A DNA stretch of 64,000 nt from Candidatus Enterousia intestinigallinarum (GTDB lineage Bacteria; Pseudomonadota; Alphaproteobacteria; Rs-D84). The notes beneath the pieces were generated by a model. The model saw only the letters and a list, made by a program, of their open reading frames with translations. It was not told the origin of the DNA and did no database searches. Position 1 is the first letter of the stretch; the number at the start of each line of letters is the position of its first letter. The translations under genes and the position numbers were made by a program. Shown in pieces: positions 10,301 to 22,909 of this stretch. The stretch lies in the NCBI GenBank assembly GCA_944407095.1, contig OX097180.1, positions 682,001 through 746,000 of the forward strand. Reading direction: 5' to 3'.

Positions 10301-10428
10301 ATTTAAGTGCGGCCGAAAAAGCGGCGTACGAAGAATGGATGAACAGTGTCGGTCAACATATTAAATGCTATATTGGCACTGACGAGGCCGGCGAATACGG
10401 CGACGTACTGAGTGTCAGTATGGAATAA
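7309..10428 (+). CDS. giant cysteine-module secreted protein
   Basis: 1039 residues; ATG at 7309 is preferred over GTG at 7300 because GGAG lies 8 nt before it and a signal peptide (1-22, cleaved after AFA) then starts directly. The body has many regularly spaced cysteines, including two N-terminal modules of the form C-x6-C-x5-CGxxF-x2-C (CGTNFEEC, CGADFELC). The same module occurs in the protein at 33528. Near residues 813 and 968 there are glycine-zipper-like stretches (GTVGGAIGGAYLG; GAVLTGAAGGFLL) that could insert in or cross a membrane. I recognise no named family. It has its own promoter and terminator. A surface or secreted role is inferred only from the signal peptide and cysteines. 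Confidence 0.75.
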   Translation: MNFLKKSIGFLAVCAVVPAAFALTARPSVVGTASSRLPTMTAYLNGYVTSGSTTTTSNLLDNAECIDAYTACLKGTDVCGTNFEECTTKVLFHGKMPQCLSTLAQCTASGVNALFGTSSTTALNNVASRNSYNEITDYVYPTDGSVLGQLITGAAISNMYNTSDCVRRYTTCLQRDNVCGADFELCTTNTEFRKQMVYCDSTLARCQSEGKIELFGSATTTANPSATSRVGIMITEGAALAAVNAVSTCYKVADQCILNACATNPYKCNEASTVSTINLVDAINNGTEVDAATIAMSVDTNTSSAVQSYIKNACLDTIGSNKYCYATFLGNGAMPSASQLSDANNQEDVFAEAYASRMNSSMRARIQELIEQFDSEAKSNCANTIKSCAMRVCGGGSGAACYSQVFGATDKTINNAVSYEEIKTGCSDIVNTDAYCKYAAANPNDTGGYTYTYINNNAFDTLFPKYSSNSDDPIGVIASLNASLATSYSDAAIAQMRTQCEAVAKSCVRSMCGEDYTNCYRNRTDVASSLTNTGSTSFDRSMNKVGGVLDYTVVLGLCLDTVKSADVCQEHLAIEQNKLKIADSAGTSSWGAATNVREGWIDAGGATSIDESRVQATDGNGNLLCSADDGSQGICYSVDASGQIYDDPVYTSYTTYVQNQAASTLFRDLIYDLEKEAQAIYNSKLTQEQNMCLASNNGGIMTANDTGGTFMWVKLKSKNVPDDYSIMGLERNDFNPSNELYGSFCSVQVRLVSDDTKIQNIMNGADWATTYFAVGDTFTCGSWIPSDELEELANAVVADETADMRANQSRVEFWTTLLGTVGGAIGGAYLGDGIQDGTVFGGLTGLGEKGNSDASTIAVRYIDSINTAINAGNANSAESYVGSVQTYAQSAGASSAAITRAVSSVNSWIASQKAIDAGAATNATDAQKSAATTAQNNIAAQKTQAQTDLELLKTECENGTSGTTAKNQWLGPTLGAVLTGAAGGFLLNKATRDIQASNLSAAEKAAYEEWMNSVGQHIKCYIGTDEAGEYGDVLSVSME

Positions 10429-10454
10429 AAAACGGGGCATATGCCCCGTTTTTT
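10428..10454. terminator. bidirectional terminator
   Basis: Perfect palindrome AAAAACGGGGCAT / ATGCCCCGTTTTT between convergent genes; it can act on both strands. Confidence 0.85.
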
Positions 10455-10475
10455 ATTAGTAATCAGCGCACGTTT

Positions 10476-12263
10476 TTATCGCGCACGGGTTTTACGTTTC
10501 AGAAAATCTATTTTTGTGCGAACCCGGTCAAATTCTAAACTGTTTCTTGATACGCGGTCGGATATGAAATCCAGGGCGGTATGTATCTGGGCGTCGGTAT
10601 AGTTGTTCAATACGTATCCCAGTTCGTTCCACGACTGGTATAAAACCGTGTTCATTATTTTTGAAACATACCGTGGTTGAGCCCAGCGGTCATAATTTAT
10701 GCGCAGTGCCCCGACATCTATCACCGTATGTCCCAGAAAGTTGTCGCTGTTTCTGTCTATCAGTCGATATGGTCGTATTTCTTCGAACGGGCGGTATATT
10801 CTGTCCCGGGCGGGTGCTTCGTCCGTGTACGGGTATATCAGGTATATTTCGCCACGTTGACGCCCAATACCAGCAGTGGATATTTTACGAAACTTCGTTT
10901 TTCCATAATATTTTTTACCACCAACCAGAAAAGAATTTTGCAGTTCCGTATCGTGATGATATGCGTTGACAATTTGCGCCGTTCTGTCGCAGTGATATAT
11001 TTTCCACACATACTTCTTATCGCCCGGGATTTGTATAGTGTATGTCTTGGAAAAATTTCCCGACGACAGATATTTTATTTCAACACTTTGGCCGATTAGA
11101 TTTGATATTTTGTCGGCCAGTGCCTTTGTTTCCGCCGCATAGCGCCGGGATTGAATTTGCGCTTCGTCCGGGCCGTACATTTTTATTGTTGTCGCGCGCA
11201 GCAGTTTATGCAGCTGTCGTGTCACCGCACCGCGTTTGTCTTTGGGTATTTCACGCAGCCAAGAATATGGAAATGCACCCGGATTGCGGTATCCAGCGTT
11301 CACAATAGAATACATTTCGTGCGCTGAAACAGGGTGGCGACGCAACCATCGTGTACAAGATATGCCGACAGCGTGTCCGCGTGGTATTGGTGTTATTATC
11401 CGCGCCAGTACGTCTATGTTTATATCGTCCAGTTCTGCCATAGTCCCCGCCGCATTTTCATATTTTTTATAAAACGCGTTCAGGTATTTTATATAATCGC
11501 CCAGTTTTTTAATGTGTTCGCGTATCATATTGCGTTCCGGCACACCGATACGTCGCGGTGTTTGGTACAGCGTTCGTTTAATCGCATTGCGCAGTATGGA
11601 TTGATATTTTTCCAGTGTATCATTTACACGCCGCGCAGCGTTGTATTCCCAAACGGCGCGTTCAAATTCCTGCATCAGGTAATATTGGCGGCAATCTTTG
11701 ACGGCGGCGGTAATATTGTCACCGACAAATGTTTCACCACGTGTGCCAGTTGATATGCGTATTTTATATCGTTGTATCAATCCGTCCGCATCAAATTCCA
11801 GTCGGCATATTTTTGCAAATCGTACATTGTTGATTTGTCGCGGTGCGGTTTCGTAATAATATTGACCATAATAGCGTCGTACGGGATATTCCCGTAAATT
11901 GCCGTGTTCGTCACGTCTGATAACAGTTTTTAATTTTGCCTGTGACATTTCGAACCAGGGATTTAATCGCGTGCAGGATTGCGGAATACGTATTGTTTTA
12001 ATGTTTGGACAGGCGCCAAACGCGTGCGCGGTCAGGACTTTCATACCTTCGCCAAAATAAACGGTATCCAGAGCTGGATTGTTGCAAAAACACGGTCGTG
12101 CAATTTCAGTAACAGAATCGGGGAAATAAACCATACGCACCCCCGACAGATTATCGCCCACGCCGCCCGCAATCTGCGTTACACCGTCCGGTATGCGCAG
12201 TGCACCGGCGTCGTCTAAATCCGCCGCCGATACCGATAAAAGAACCCCATTACTTATATTCAT
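10476..12263 (-). CDS. leucine-rich-repeat protein with a protein-kinase-like C-terminal domain
   Basis: 595 residues from the ATG at 12263. A TTG 18 bp further upstream lies inside the promoter spacer and cannot be used. Residues about 1-120 hold BspA-type (LRR_5) repeats: LRIPDGVTQIAGG, VYFPDSVTEIARPCF, VYFGEGMKVLTAHAF, IRIPQSCTRL. A basic helical middle follows. Residues about 400-530 look like a kinase fold: SSGNFSKTY (glycine loop), VWKIY with Lys421, a helix with Glu440, a hinge LIYPYT, catalytic loop IDRNSDN with Asp503 and Asn508 in HRDxxxxN spacing, and IDVG (DFG-like, Asp516). There is no signal peptide. The layout resembles host-targeted effectors of intracellular bacteria, but this is inference. 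Confidence 0.7.
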   Translation of the reverse strand: MNISNGVLLSVSAADLDDAGALRIPDGVTQIAGGVGDNLSGVRMVYFPDSVTEIARPCFCNNPALDTVYFGEGMKVLTAHAFGACPNIKTIRIPQSCTRLNPWFEMSQAKLKTVIRRDEHGNLREYPVRRYYGQYYYETAPRQINNVRFAKICRLEFDADGLIQRYKIRISTGTRGETFVGDNITAAVKDCRQYYLMQEFERAVWEYNAARRVNDTLEKYQSILRNAIKRTLYQTPRRIGVPERNMIREHIKKLGDYIKYLNAFYKKYENAAGTMAELDDINIDVLARIITPIPRGHAVGISCTRWLRRHPVSAHEMYSIVNAGYRNPGAFPYSWLREIPKDKRGAVTRQLHKLLRATTIKMYGPDEAQIQSRRYAAETKALADKISNLIGQSVEIKYLSSGNFSKTYTIQIPGDKKYVWKIYHCDRTAQIVNAYHHDTELQNSFLVGGKKYYGKTKFRKISTAGIGRQRGEIYLIYPYTDEAPARDRIYRPFEEIRPYRLIDRNSDNFLGHTVIDVGALRINYDRWAQPRYVSKIMNTVLYQSWNELGYVLNNYTDAQIHTALDFISDRVSRNSLEFDRVRTKIDFLKRKTRAR

Positions 12264-12270
12264 ATTTAAT

Positions 12271-12298
12271 ATTTTATACAAAAATATATTTTTGTCAA
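12271..12298 (-). promoter_or_regulatory. predicted promoter of the LRR-kinase-like gene, leaderless layout
   Basis: On the minus strand consensus TTGACA (12293-12298), 16-bp spacer, TAAAAT (12271-12276), then 7 nt to the ATG at 12263 with no Shine-Dalgarno sequence. Confidence 0.6.
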
Positions 12299-12345
12299 AT
12301 TTTGTATAAAGTTCTGGTGTTGACGTGATTTTTATCTTTTCTGAT

Positions 12346-12351
12346 TATAAT
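12346..12351 (+). promoter_or_regulatory. -10 box of the 681-residue secreted protein
   Basis: A consensus TATAAT 31 bp before the ATG at 12383. A TTGACG lies at 12320-12325 but the 20-bp spacer is long, so the -35 element is uncertain. Confidence 0.4.
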
Positions 12352-12382
12352 TTTTATGTTAGAATTATTGGCAAGAGAGAAT

Positions 12383-14425
12383 ATGAAACGTATATCCGGA
12401 TTTTTATTGGTTGCACTGGCATTGTGCGGTTCGGGCGCCCGCGCGGCGTCGCCTGTTGCCACCACTGTGGGCAGTAATTTGACCGCATATAACAATAATA
12501 CTGGCGCGATAAATAACGCGATGTGGAACAGTTATGTCAATCCGCGCGCGAACAGTGCCGCCACCGCCCCCACGGCTGATTTTGGTAATTGTAATGCAAT
12601 AATTTTACGCTGTGCCCAGCCAAAATGTACTAATGGGGGATGCAGCACAATGGAAATCGCGCGTCCGATTGTATCTGGGTGCGTACAGTCAAATCCATCG
12701 TGTGAACAGTATGGAACAGATTTAATTGAATATATTTCTGCACAACTGGTTGCATCATCAACCGCGTCCGCGAACCAGGCGGCCGCCGATGCTCAGGTTG
12801 CCGCGGCTCAGGCCGCCGCACAGCAAAGTGCCCAACAAATGGCCGCAATGCAACAGCAAATGAGTCAGATGCAGCAGCAAATGCAACAACAAAGTGCTGA
12901 TACCGCCGCCCAGATTCAGGCGGCATTGGCTCAGCAACAGGCCGCCACAACCCAGGCGATTGCCGATGCGGCATCTGCGAACCAGGCGGCAATTAGCAAT
13001 GTTGCCGGCCAGATGCAGGCGACGAACACTGCTTCTGCCGCGGCAACAACAACCAATACTGCCAACCTGTCCGCCGGTGCGGTTGATTTAAGTGCCGCGC
13101 AACAGGTCGCCGCTGCATCCGGAATATCGGCAGATTTGCTGGCGCGTGAACAGATTGCGGGTCAGATTCTGACAAAAATAGAAAATGCCGAGGTTGCATT
13201 AAAATCAGCCCAGGCGGCGATGCGGACGGCGTTTGATTATGCGGGCTGTGATTCCACGGGCAGTAATTGCACCGGACCAAAACGTGTAAAAACGTTCAAG
13301 ACCAAGGCAATGGAGTTCTTTGACCCGTACAACGATGTCCTGGACGAGGTTTATGATGCCCTGATTCTGGCACAGTCCGTTGGGGTTGATATCACAGATA
13401 TTTATATGATGTTGAACGGCACGTGTAACGCGTGGGGCCAGTATTTGTGTGCCGAAGGGCAGGTTATGCATTATAATAAAACAAATTGTCCTGATGGGAA
13501 ATCCGTTGCCGTGGAAACAAATGGTGGTACGGTGTTCGGTGGGGCAGATTGCAAAATTGGCCAGGTTGTGCCTATGTCCGATGGTGGATGCCAGTTGATT
13601 CAGGTCTTACAAGATGATGCAGATGTTCAACGAAATTGGCTGTATCCGGAAACGGGTGACGGCGGTGTCCAAGTTCGTGTTGGATGTGCGTCTGAAATTT
13701 TGGATAATTCTGCATTGTTCCGCAATCGTCGTTCCCAGGCATCAATTGATATCGAAACCCTGCAACGTATAATTGAACAAGATGCCCCGTCTGCATACGG
13801 CAGAAATGGCGTCTTTGGTGGTACAACAACGCCCGAAAAAGATGGATTGCCATATTGCAAATTGACTGATTCCACGTACCGCGACCTGCAAAAAATTGCG
13901 TCGTTAAAGGATTTGCCAGACAAAGTTTGTGTAACAGAAACTGAAATGAAGCGCATTGCTGATAATGGTATTTCCATTACGCAGACAGATGGCGAATCTG
14001 TTGCAGGATATTATCAAAAATGTAGTTCTGTAAATGGTGCGGAACGTGCAAAATGTCTGTGTAACGCAAAATCTGGTGGATGGCAATCGTGGGATGCAGA
14101 AACAGAACAATGTGTATGCTATTTTTCAGACCAGTCATTTGACTATAGCACTTTGGAATGTGTGGACAAATCCCAAAATAATGCCGATGATTTGACCAAG
14201 GTTGTTTCTGCTACGACATCTGGTAGTAGTATACTTCCATCTTGGATGGATGACCCATTTGGAATACAGCAAGATTTATCAGATATTGCCGAACAAGGAC
14301 GACGTGAAACCTGCAACACAGTTGGGGGAATTTGGCAGATTGATTTTGAAGATGGTACCGGATATTGTTCGTGTTCCCATTTATCTGGACAACAGCTGAT
14401 TGATTGCTATAAATTTGCGATATAG
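12383..14425 (+). CDS. secreted glutamine-rich coiled-coil, cysteine-rich protein
   Basis: About 680 residues from the ATG at 12383, preceded by AGAGAG. Signal peptide 1-21 (cleaved after ARA). Residues about 130-240 are an Ala/Gln-rich coiled coil (QQMAAMQQQMSQMQQQMQQ). The C-terminal half has many cysteines, ending in repeats such as CLCNAKSGGW and CSCSHLSGQQ that suggest disulfide-bonded surface modules. The following secreted gene starts 6 bp after its stop, so they are co-transcribed. I do not recognise a family; a structural role in the envelope or in an appendage is possible. Confidence 0.75.
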   Translation: MKRISGFLLVALALCGSGARAASPVATTVGSNLTAYNNNTGAINNAMWNSYVNPRANSAATAPTADFGNCNAIILRCAQPKCTNGGCSTMEIARPIVSGCVQSNPSCEQYGTDLIEYISAQLVASSTASANQAAADAQVAAAQAAAQQSAQQMAAMQQQMSQMQQQMQQQSADTAAQIQAALAQQQAATTQAIADAASANQAAISNVAGQMQATNTASAAATTTNTANLSAGAVDLSAAQQVAAASGISADLLAREQIAGQILTKIENAEVALKSAQAAMRTAFDYAGCDSTGSNCTGPKRVKTFKTKAMEFFDPYNDVLDEVYDALILAQSVGVDITDIYMMLNGTCNAWGQYLCAEGQVMHYNKTNCPDGKSVAVETNGGTVFGGADCKIGQVVPMSDGGCQLIQVLQDDADVQRNWLYPETGDGGVQVRVGCASEILDNSALFRNRRSQASIDIETLQRIIEQDAPSAYGRNGVFGGTTTPEKDGLPYCKLTDSTYRDLQKIASLKDLPDKVCVTETEMKRIADNGISITQTDGESVAGYYQKCSSVNGAERAKCLCNAKSGGWQSWDAETEQCVCYFSDQSFDYSTLECVDKSQNNADDLTKVVSATTSGSSILPSWMDDPFGIQQDLSDIAEQGRRETCNTVGGIWQIDFEDGTGYCSCSHLSGQQLIDCYKFAI

Positions 14426-14431
14426 GAAATA

Positions 14432-15223
14432 ATGGATACAAAAAAAGTATTTTTATCAACCATTAAAACAGTAACGCGTACATTTGCGGTTGGCACTTTT
14501 ACTATGTTTTGTGCTGTTGCATCTGTGTATGCGGCATCTGATAACGGATGCAGTGATGAGGATAACAACTTCATAACGCCGGAATTGGCGTTGTGTTCCA
14601 CACACGCATATAACATAGGTTGGGTCACAAACCCGGATAACGAGGCGAACAAGCAGGTTATGCGTGACGTTGTTGCGTTAAAATCCACGGTTATGATGCA
14701 GCAGATGTATAAGCAGTATCAATATCTGGAATCCACATTAAATCGGTTAAAAACGCAACTGGAACGCGAGATTTTAACCACCAAGCTAGAAGCCGCCGGC
14801 GCAACACCAGCGTCTTCGTCGACGTCCAGCAGTGCCGCCAATGCCAGTGATATGAACATCTATTTGGCCGGTACAACAAATTGTAACAATATGGCCACCA
14901 CGGCAGAGGTTTATACCTGCCTGCGTAATAATTATAACTTGATTTACAATATGTCAAATGGTGGTACTAATCTGACTATAGAATTACGTCGTCAGTTGGC
15001 AAATGATTATAATGTTATGAAACAAAATGCCGGCGGTGTCAGCGGTATGAGCGTTCAGGCGGTTACAGTCAACGGTAATAATTTAGATTGCACTGCGTAC
15101 AATAATTTGAACAATCGTGATAAATTTCAAGCGTGCCTAAACGCATTGAATACCGGCATCAGAAACGCCACAAATTTATTACAACAGCAGCAACAACGAA
15201 CAAATACGCAACAATCACGCTAG
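14432..15223 (+). CDS. secreted helical protein with polyglutamine tail
   Basis: 263 residues; signal peptide of about 34 residues ending SVYA. A helical central part (MQQMYKQYQYLESTLNRLK) resembles a coiled coil of the kind seen in minor T4SS pilins (VirB5/TrbJ type), but no family motif proves this. Three cysteine pairs follow, then a Gln-rich tail (LLQQQQQRTNTQQ). It starts 6 bp after the preceding secreted gene and ends at a strong terminator, so the two form an operon. Confidence 0.7.
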   Translation: MDTKKVFLSTIKTVTRTFAVGTFTMFCAVASVYAASDNGCSDEDNNFITPELALCSTHAYNIGWVTNPDNEANKQVMRDVVALKSTVMMQQMYKQYQYLESTLNRLKTQLEREILTTKLEAAGATPASSSTSSSAANASDMNIYLAGTTNCNNMATTAEVYTCLRNNYNLIYNMSNGGTNLTIELRRQLANDYNVMKQNAGGVSGMSVQAVTVNGNNLDCTAYNNLNNRDKFQACLNALNTGIRNATNLLQQQQQRTNTQQSR

Positions 15224-15232
15224 TTTTTATCA

Positions 15233-15252
15233 CGCCCAATTGGGCGGTTTTT
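15233..15252 (+). terminator. rho-independent terminator
   Basis: Palindromic stem CGCCCAATTGGGCG followed by a T-rich run. The same stem sequence terminates the rrn operon. Confidence 0.8.
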
Positions 15253-15491
15253 ATTTGTGCTGAATATCATTATACATACGGGGTTCTTTTTGCTATACCA
15301 GCGCCCAGAAATCATTGATGAATAACCCTGTCATCATTATGTCGAATCATATTCCAGCATTTTCCTTTGTCATTGCGAGCCACTTTGGTGGATATTTAAT
15401 TTTAATCACGTAATCCCGTGGCTATGAGATGACAAAATATAAGCAACACAGAACAAACACGCCAAGAGTGCCTGGTCACGAATAACAGGCT

Positions 15492-15522
15492 ACGAGTAAC
15501 GAGTCACGAGTCACGAGTAACT
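15492..15522. repeat. 7-bp tandem repeat, ACGAGTM type
   Basis: Four successive heptamers ACGAGTA/ACGAGTC ending in ACTAGC. The same unit occurs near 33298 and 33447. Confidence 0.75.
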
Positions 15523-15530
15523 AGCACCTT

Positions 15531-15599
15531 TCTCTGTTCTCTGTACTCTGTTCTCTGTTCTCTGTTCTCTGTTCTCTGTAATCTGTACACTGTTATCTA
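15531..15599. repeat. 7-bp tandem repeat, TCTCTGT type
   Basis: About nine successive heptamers (TCTCTGT with variants ACTCTGT, AATCTGT, ACACTGT). The same unit occurs at 29414-29510. Confidence 0.8.
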
Positions 15600-15600
15600 A

Positions 15601-15631
15601 AAAAACGCCCCGGGGTTGAATCGGGGCGTTT
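15601..15631 (-). terminator. terminator of the 468-residue secreted protein
   Basis: Stem AAACGCCCC / GGGGCGTTT with an 11-nt loop. On the minus strand it is followed by a T run. Confidence 0.8.
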
Positions 15632-15687
15632 CTTGACTGTTCCTGACATCACTGTATGGTGATGTTTCTCTCTCTGTCCATAATCGC

Positions 15688-17094
15688 TTATGGACATACA
15701 GCCAACTGTTTTAACACATTTTGGACATCGTTATTCACCGATACGGTGATTTGACGCTGCAGACCGTCCGTGTATGTGTAATAGAACTTATAATCTTTGA
15801 ATTCCGGAAATTCGCGATATGCCTGTTCAAACGGTGCCAGCATTGCCTGGAACCATTGGCGACCGCGACACAGGCAGCCATTGCGAACATCGGCCGCGAC
15901 CGCCGCCGTTGCGGTGTTCGGATATTTTTCGTCCAGTTCCGTATCCGTCATCATCAGGCAACGCGCCCCAAATCCATAGAAATTGGCATCATCCGACATA
16001 AATTTATAGACCAGTCCGTCCGATGCGCCGGCCTGTTTTAACGAATATACCATACCGTCCGTGCAACAGGCATTTGCCGAACCCATCAGCATTTTATAGC
16101 GTTCCAACAGTGGTGCCGCCAATGGATGGTTTGCGGTTATGTTTTCGTCACAACGTGCGGCCGCAATAAATTCCGACATTTTATCAGCGCGTATGCGCGG
16201 GCTGCGCGGAGAAACAGTTTCGCGAATAATCGGTTTTCTGCGCCATATTTCGCATTCTGTATCCGATTCGAATGGGCAACCGTCGGCCCGGCCAAATGTA
16301 ACGGTCACCAGTTCGGTTAAATCCTGTGCCACGTATTCTGGACGCGGCGCGGGCAAAGTTATATGCTGTACCGGTGCGGTATCAATCGTCGTGACATTTT
16401 GTTCGGTTGTGACAGTTTTTACATCACTGTCTGTGACGGTTTCATCAACCGTTACGTTATCAGATACCCACAGGTTTTCAGACGGCTTTTGCGGGTTTAG
16501 TAATTCTTCAACGCGCGCACGCGTCGCGGCGGCATCCGCCATATTTTGTTTATACAAATCGACAATACTGATTTCGTCCGTCTTTATTGGGTTTTGTGCG
16601 ACAACCGTTGCAACTGGCTGTGTTGGATTTTCCGATTCGCGGATATACAGTTCTGGCATCGGCTGCAGGAACCAGTCGGTATAATCTTTGTACTTATAAC
16701 TGGAAACTGAATCGTCCCAAATTGGAACCCCGTCACGCCAATCAACGGTTTTGTCATAGCCGCGCGGGTCGTATTCGCCGGCCGTACCGTCCCAAACGGG
16801 CGGGCGCGTATCCGTCGGCACCGGTTTAATAGACAACAGTTTTACTTGGCGCATTGGCTCCGGCTGCGGATAAATCAGTTGCGGCATTTGCGCGCGCATC
16901 TGTTCTGGTGCACTATACGCCGGCCCCATTTCCAAAACCATTGGTCCGGGGGCGGTTTGTGCAGTTGGCTGAACCTCTGCCACGGCACTTTCCGAAATAA
17001 ACCAGCAGCCGTCCCCGTCACATTCGGACGCCAGGACAGGATTTGCCCCGCACAAACACAGCAGGGACGAAAAAATAAGTATTCTGTTTTTCAT
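15688..17094 (-). CDS. secreted protein of unknown function with C-terminal cysteine domain
   Basis: 468 residues. Signal peptide about 1-22 (MKNRILIFSSLLCLCGANPV...). A Pro-rich, low-complexity middle (to about 260) leads into a C-terminal domain with paired cysteines (SANACCTDGMVYS, NGCLCRGRQW). No lipobox position follows the signal cleavage convincingly. No family was recognised. It stands alone, convergent with the preceding operon and upstream of the rrn operon on the opposite strand. Confidence 0.7.
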   Translation of the reverse strand: MKNRILIFSSLLCLCGANPVLASECDGDGCWFISESAVAEVQPTAQTAPGPMVLEMGPAYSAPEQMRAQMPQLIYPQPEPMRQVKLLSIKPVPTDTRPPVWDGTAGEYDPRGYDKTVDWRDGVPIWDDSVSSYKYKDYTDWFLQPMPELYIRESENPTQPVATVVAQNPIKTDEISIVDLYKQNMADAAATRARVEELLNPQKPSENLWVSDNVTVDETVTDSDVKTVTTEQNVTTIDTAPVQHITLPAPRPEYVAQDLTELVTVTFGRADGCPFESDTECEIWRRKPIIRETVSPRSPRIRADKMSEFIAAARCDENITANHPLAAPLLERYKMLMGSANACCTDGMVYSLKQAGASDGLVYKFMSDDANFYGFGARCLMMTDTELDEKYPNTATAAVAADVRNGCLCRGRQWFQAMLAPFEQAYREFPEFKDYKFYYTYTDGLQRQITVSVNNDVQNVLKQLAVCP

Positions 17095-17844
17095 ATATTG
17101 AATAATATCACAAAAAAAGCCCGTTTTGAATACAAATTTACGTATTATTGCGGTTTTTTAGGACACATTTTAACGTGGGGCTTGAAAATGGATATAAATT
17201 TCTTATATATACATTACTCCCGCCGAATTGAGATATATCAATCAACGGCGCACAATCGGGCATTTTTGTTCAGAAAATAGTGTCGAATCGTTTCACGGTG
17301 ACCAAAAGAAGGTCGAAACGAATCAGATTTTTTCGTTTAACGAATCGTAAAATGATTTGGCAAACGGAAAAAAGAAAAAAATTAGATTTGAAAAAATGGC
17401 GGAAATCTGGCGATTTTTTCCTATTCTGAAATTTTTTCAAAATTATTTTCAACAAATCGCTTGACTTTTTTGGAAAATGTGCGCATACTATGCGGGCTTT
17501 CAAGTTGGGAACAAGTAAAAAACAAATCTCAACCCCTGAAATTTCTGCGGTTTACGGAACGACCAACGAAAAGGGTTCTCTGTAAAACACGCAAACATTG
17601 TGAATAAAAGCAGCTCATCAAAACGATTTTTGATTATTCAAAAATCTGTTCAAGAAGAGATATGCAGACAGTTGAATTTGGAAATATCCAAACTTTGACT
17701 AAGTCAATGTGCATATCCTAGACAGGTAGTAGGTTTACATATTAAACCTCGTTAAAACTTGTCTTGCGAATAATTGTTATGTAAAGACGAACTGATTATA
17801 ATGTCAGGTTTGTTTATGCACAGGGCTTACTAACAGGTTTTTTA
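17095..17844 (+). promoter_or_regulatory. rrn operon upstream region and leader
   Basis: A 750-bp AT-rich gap. The best promoter is TTGACT (17461-17466), 17-bp spacer, CATACT (17484-17489), preceded by A/T tracts at 17385-17455 that look like an UP element. The rest is the 16S leader. A possible 30-codon ORF (17188-17280, ATG behind GGGGCTTGAAA) is too weak to call. Confidence 0.55.
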
Positions 17845-19346
<1,502 letters not shown>

Positions 19347-19471
19347 ATAGAGAATACCGTTTACACGAAAACGGTCAATCCAAATACGACTGTCTGAATA
19401 TCTCTTTTTGAAGTAATTCTGGTATCAGCGGAACTATTTGATAACGGATAATTTCGTACACCGGAAAATCT

Positions 19472-19548
19472 GGGTCAGTAGTTCAGTTGGTTAGAATGCC
19501 GCTCTGATACAGCGGAGGTCGAAGATTCGAGTTCTTCCTGACCCACCA
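19472..19548 (+). tRNA. tRNA-Ile (GAT)
   Basis: A complete cloverleaf in the 16S-23S spacer: acceptor GGGTCAG/CTGACCC, anticodon stem CCGCT/AGCGG with loop CTGATAC (anticodon GAT), T arm GAAGA TTCGAGT TCTTC and encoded CCA. Confidence 0.95.
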
Positions 19549-19841
19549 CGAATTTTTGATGGGGTTGGAATCAAAGATAATCGTTATCTTTGATTCCAGA
19601 TGTTCCAAGTAATATCGTCGGAATCTGCTTTTATAGCAATACATTGTGAATCGGTTTTATGTCGCAAGTTGGAATTTTATAGAAATATAAGATTTCGATT
19701 TGTTGAACATCGTAATCTCAAAAATCTTTCTGAAGGATAATCACGAAAGTGATAATTCAATAGAAGACAAGAATCAACTAATGCTTAAAAACTCATTAAA
19801 TTTGTTATTGATTGTGTTTGGGGACTTTCTCTTCAAGCATA
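19549..19841 (+). other. 16S-23S spacer without tRNA-Ala
   Basis: A hairpin with a perfect 14-bp stem lies at 19567-19597 (GGAATCAAAGATAA / TTATCTTTGATTCC). CTCTTCAAGCAT (19829-19840) is complementary to ATGCTTGAAGAG (22625-22636) behind the 23S gene, forming the expected RNase III processing stem. No tRNA-Ala is present. Confidence 0.7.
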
Positions 19842-22594
<2,753 letters not shown>

Positions 22595-22682
22595 TTTTGT
22601 TTGACTTTTTCATAAGTCAGACATATGCTTGAAGAGTAAGTTCAAAGCAAGGTTGATTGAATTTACGATTGTTCGCTGGATT

Positions 22683-22802
22683 TATTCTGGTGATTATAGA
22701 GCGGGAGTCACCCTCTGCTCCATCCCGAACCAGACAGGGAAACCCCGTATCGCCGATGGTACTTTGGCTTAAGCCACGGAAGAGTAGGTCGTCGCCAGAA
22801 TA
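22683..22802 (+). rRNA. rrf: 5S ribosomal RNA
   Basis: 120 nt closed by the terminal stem TATTCTGG / CCAGAATA, with the conserved CATCCCGAAC loop. Completes the rrs-tRNA-rrl-rrf operon. Confidence 0.92.
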
Positions 22803-22831
22803 AATCCAGTTATCGACATAAAACCGAATTT

Positions 22832-22856
22832 AACCGCCCAATTGGGCGGTTTTTTA
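22832..22856 (+). terminator. rrn operon terminator
   Basis: 20-nt palindrome AACCGCCCAATTGGGCGGTT followed by a T run. Confidence 0.9.
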
Positions 22857-22909
22857 TTGATATATTTACCGTAATTGTTATCCTGTTCGGGATAATAGGG
22901 GTATATAAT

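Larger units (their letters stand above)
15253..15600. other. non-coding gap with repeats
   Basis: No plausible gene. It holds a degenerate palindromic-element relic (15369-15437: TCATTGCGAGC ... GAGATGACAAA) and two blocks of 7-bp tandem repeats, listed separately. Confidence 0.6.

Noticed and set aside
16846..17280. 144-codon open frame partly antisense to the secreted gene at 15688
   Set aside because: No ribosome-binding site and an implausible composition; only its last 30 codons lie in the rrn leader, and these are too weak to call.
17280..17400. Inverted repeats (TCGTTTC / GAAACGA) upstream of the rrn promoter, considered as an attachment site
   Set aside because: Imperfect, AT-rich, and no integrase or target duplication nearby.
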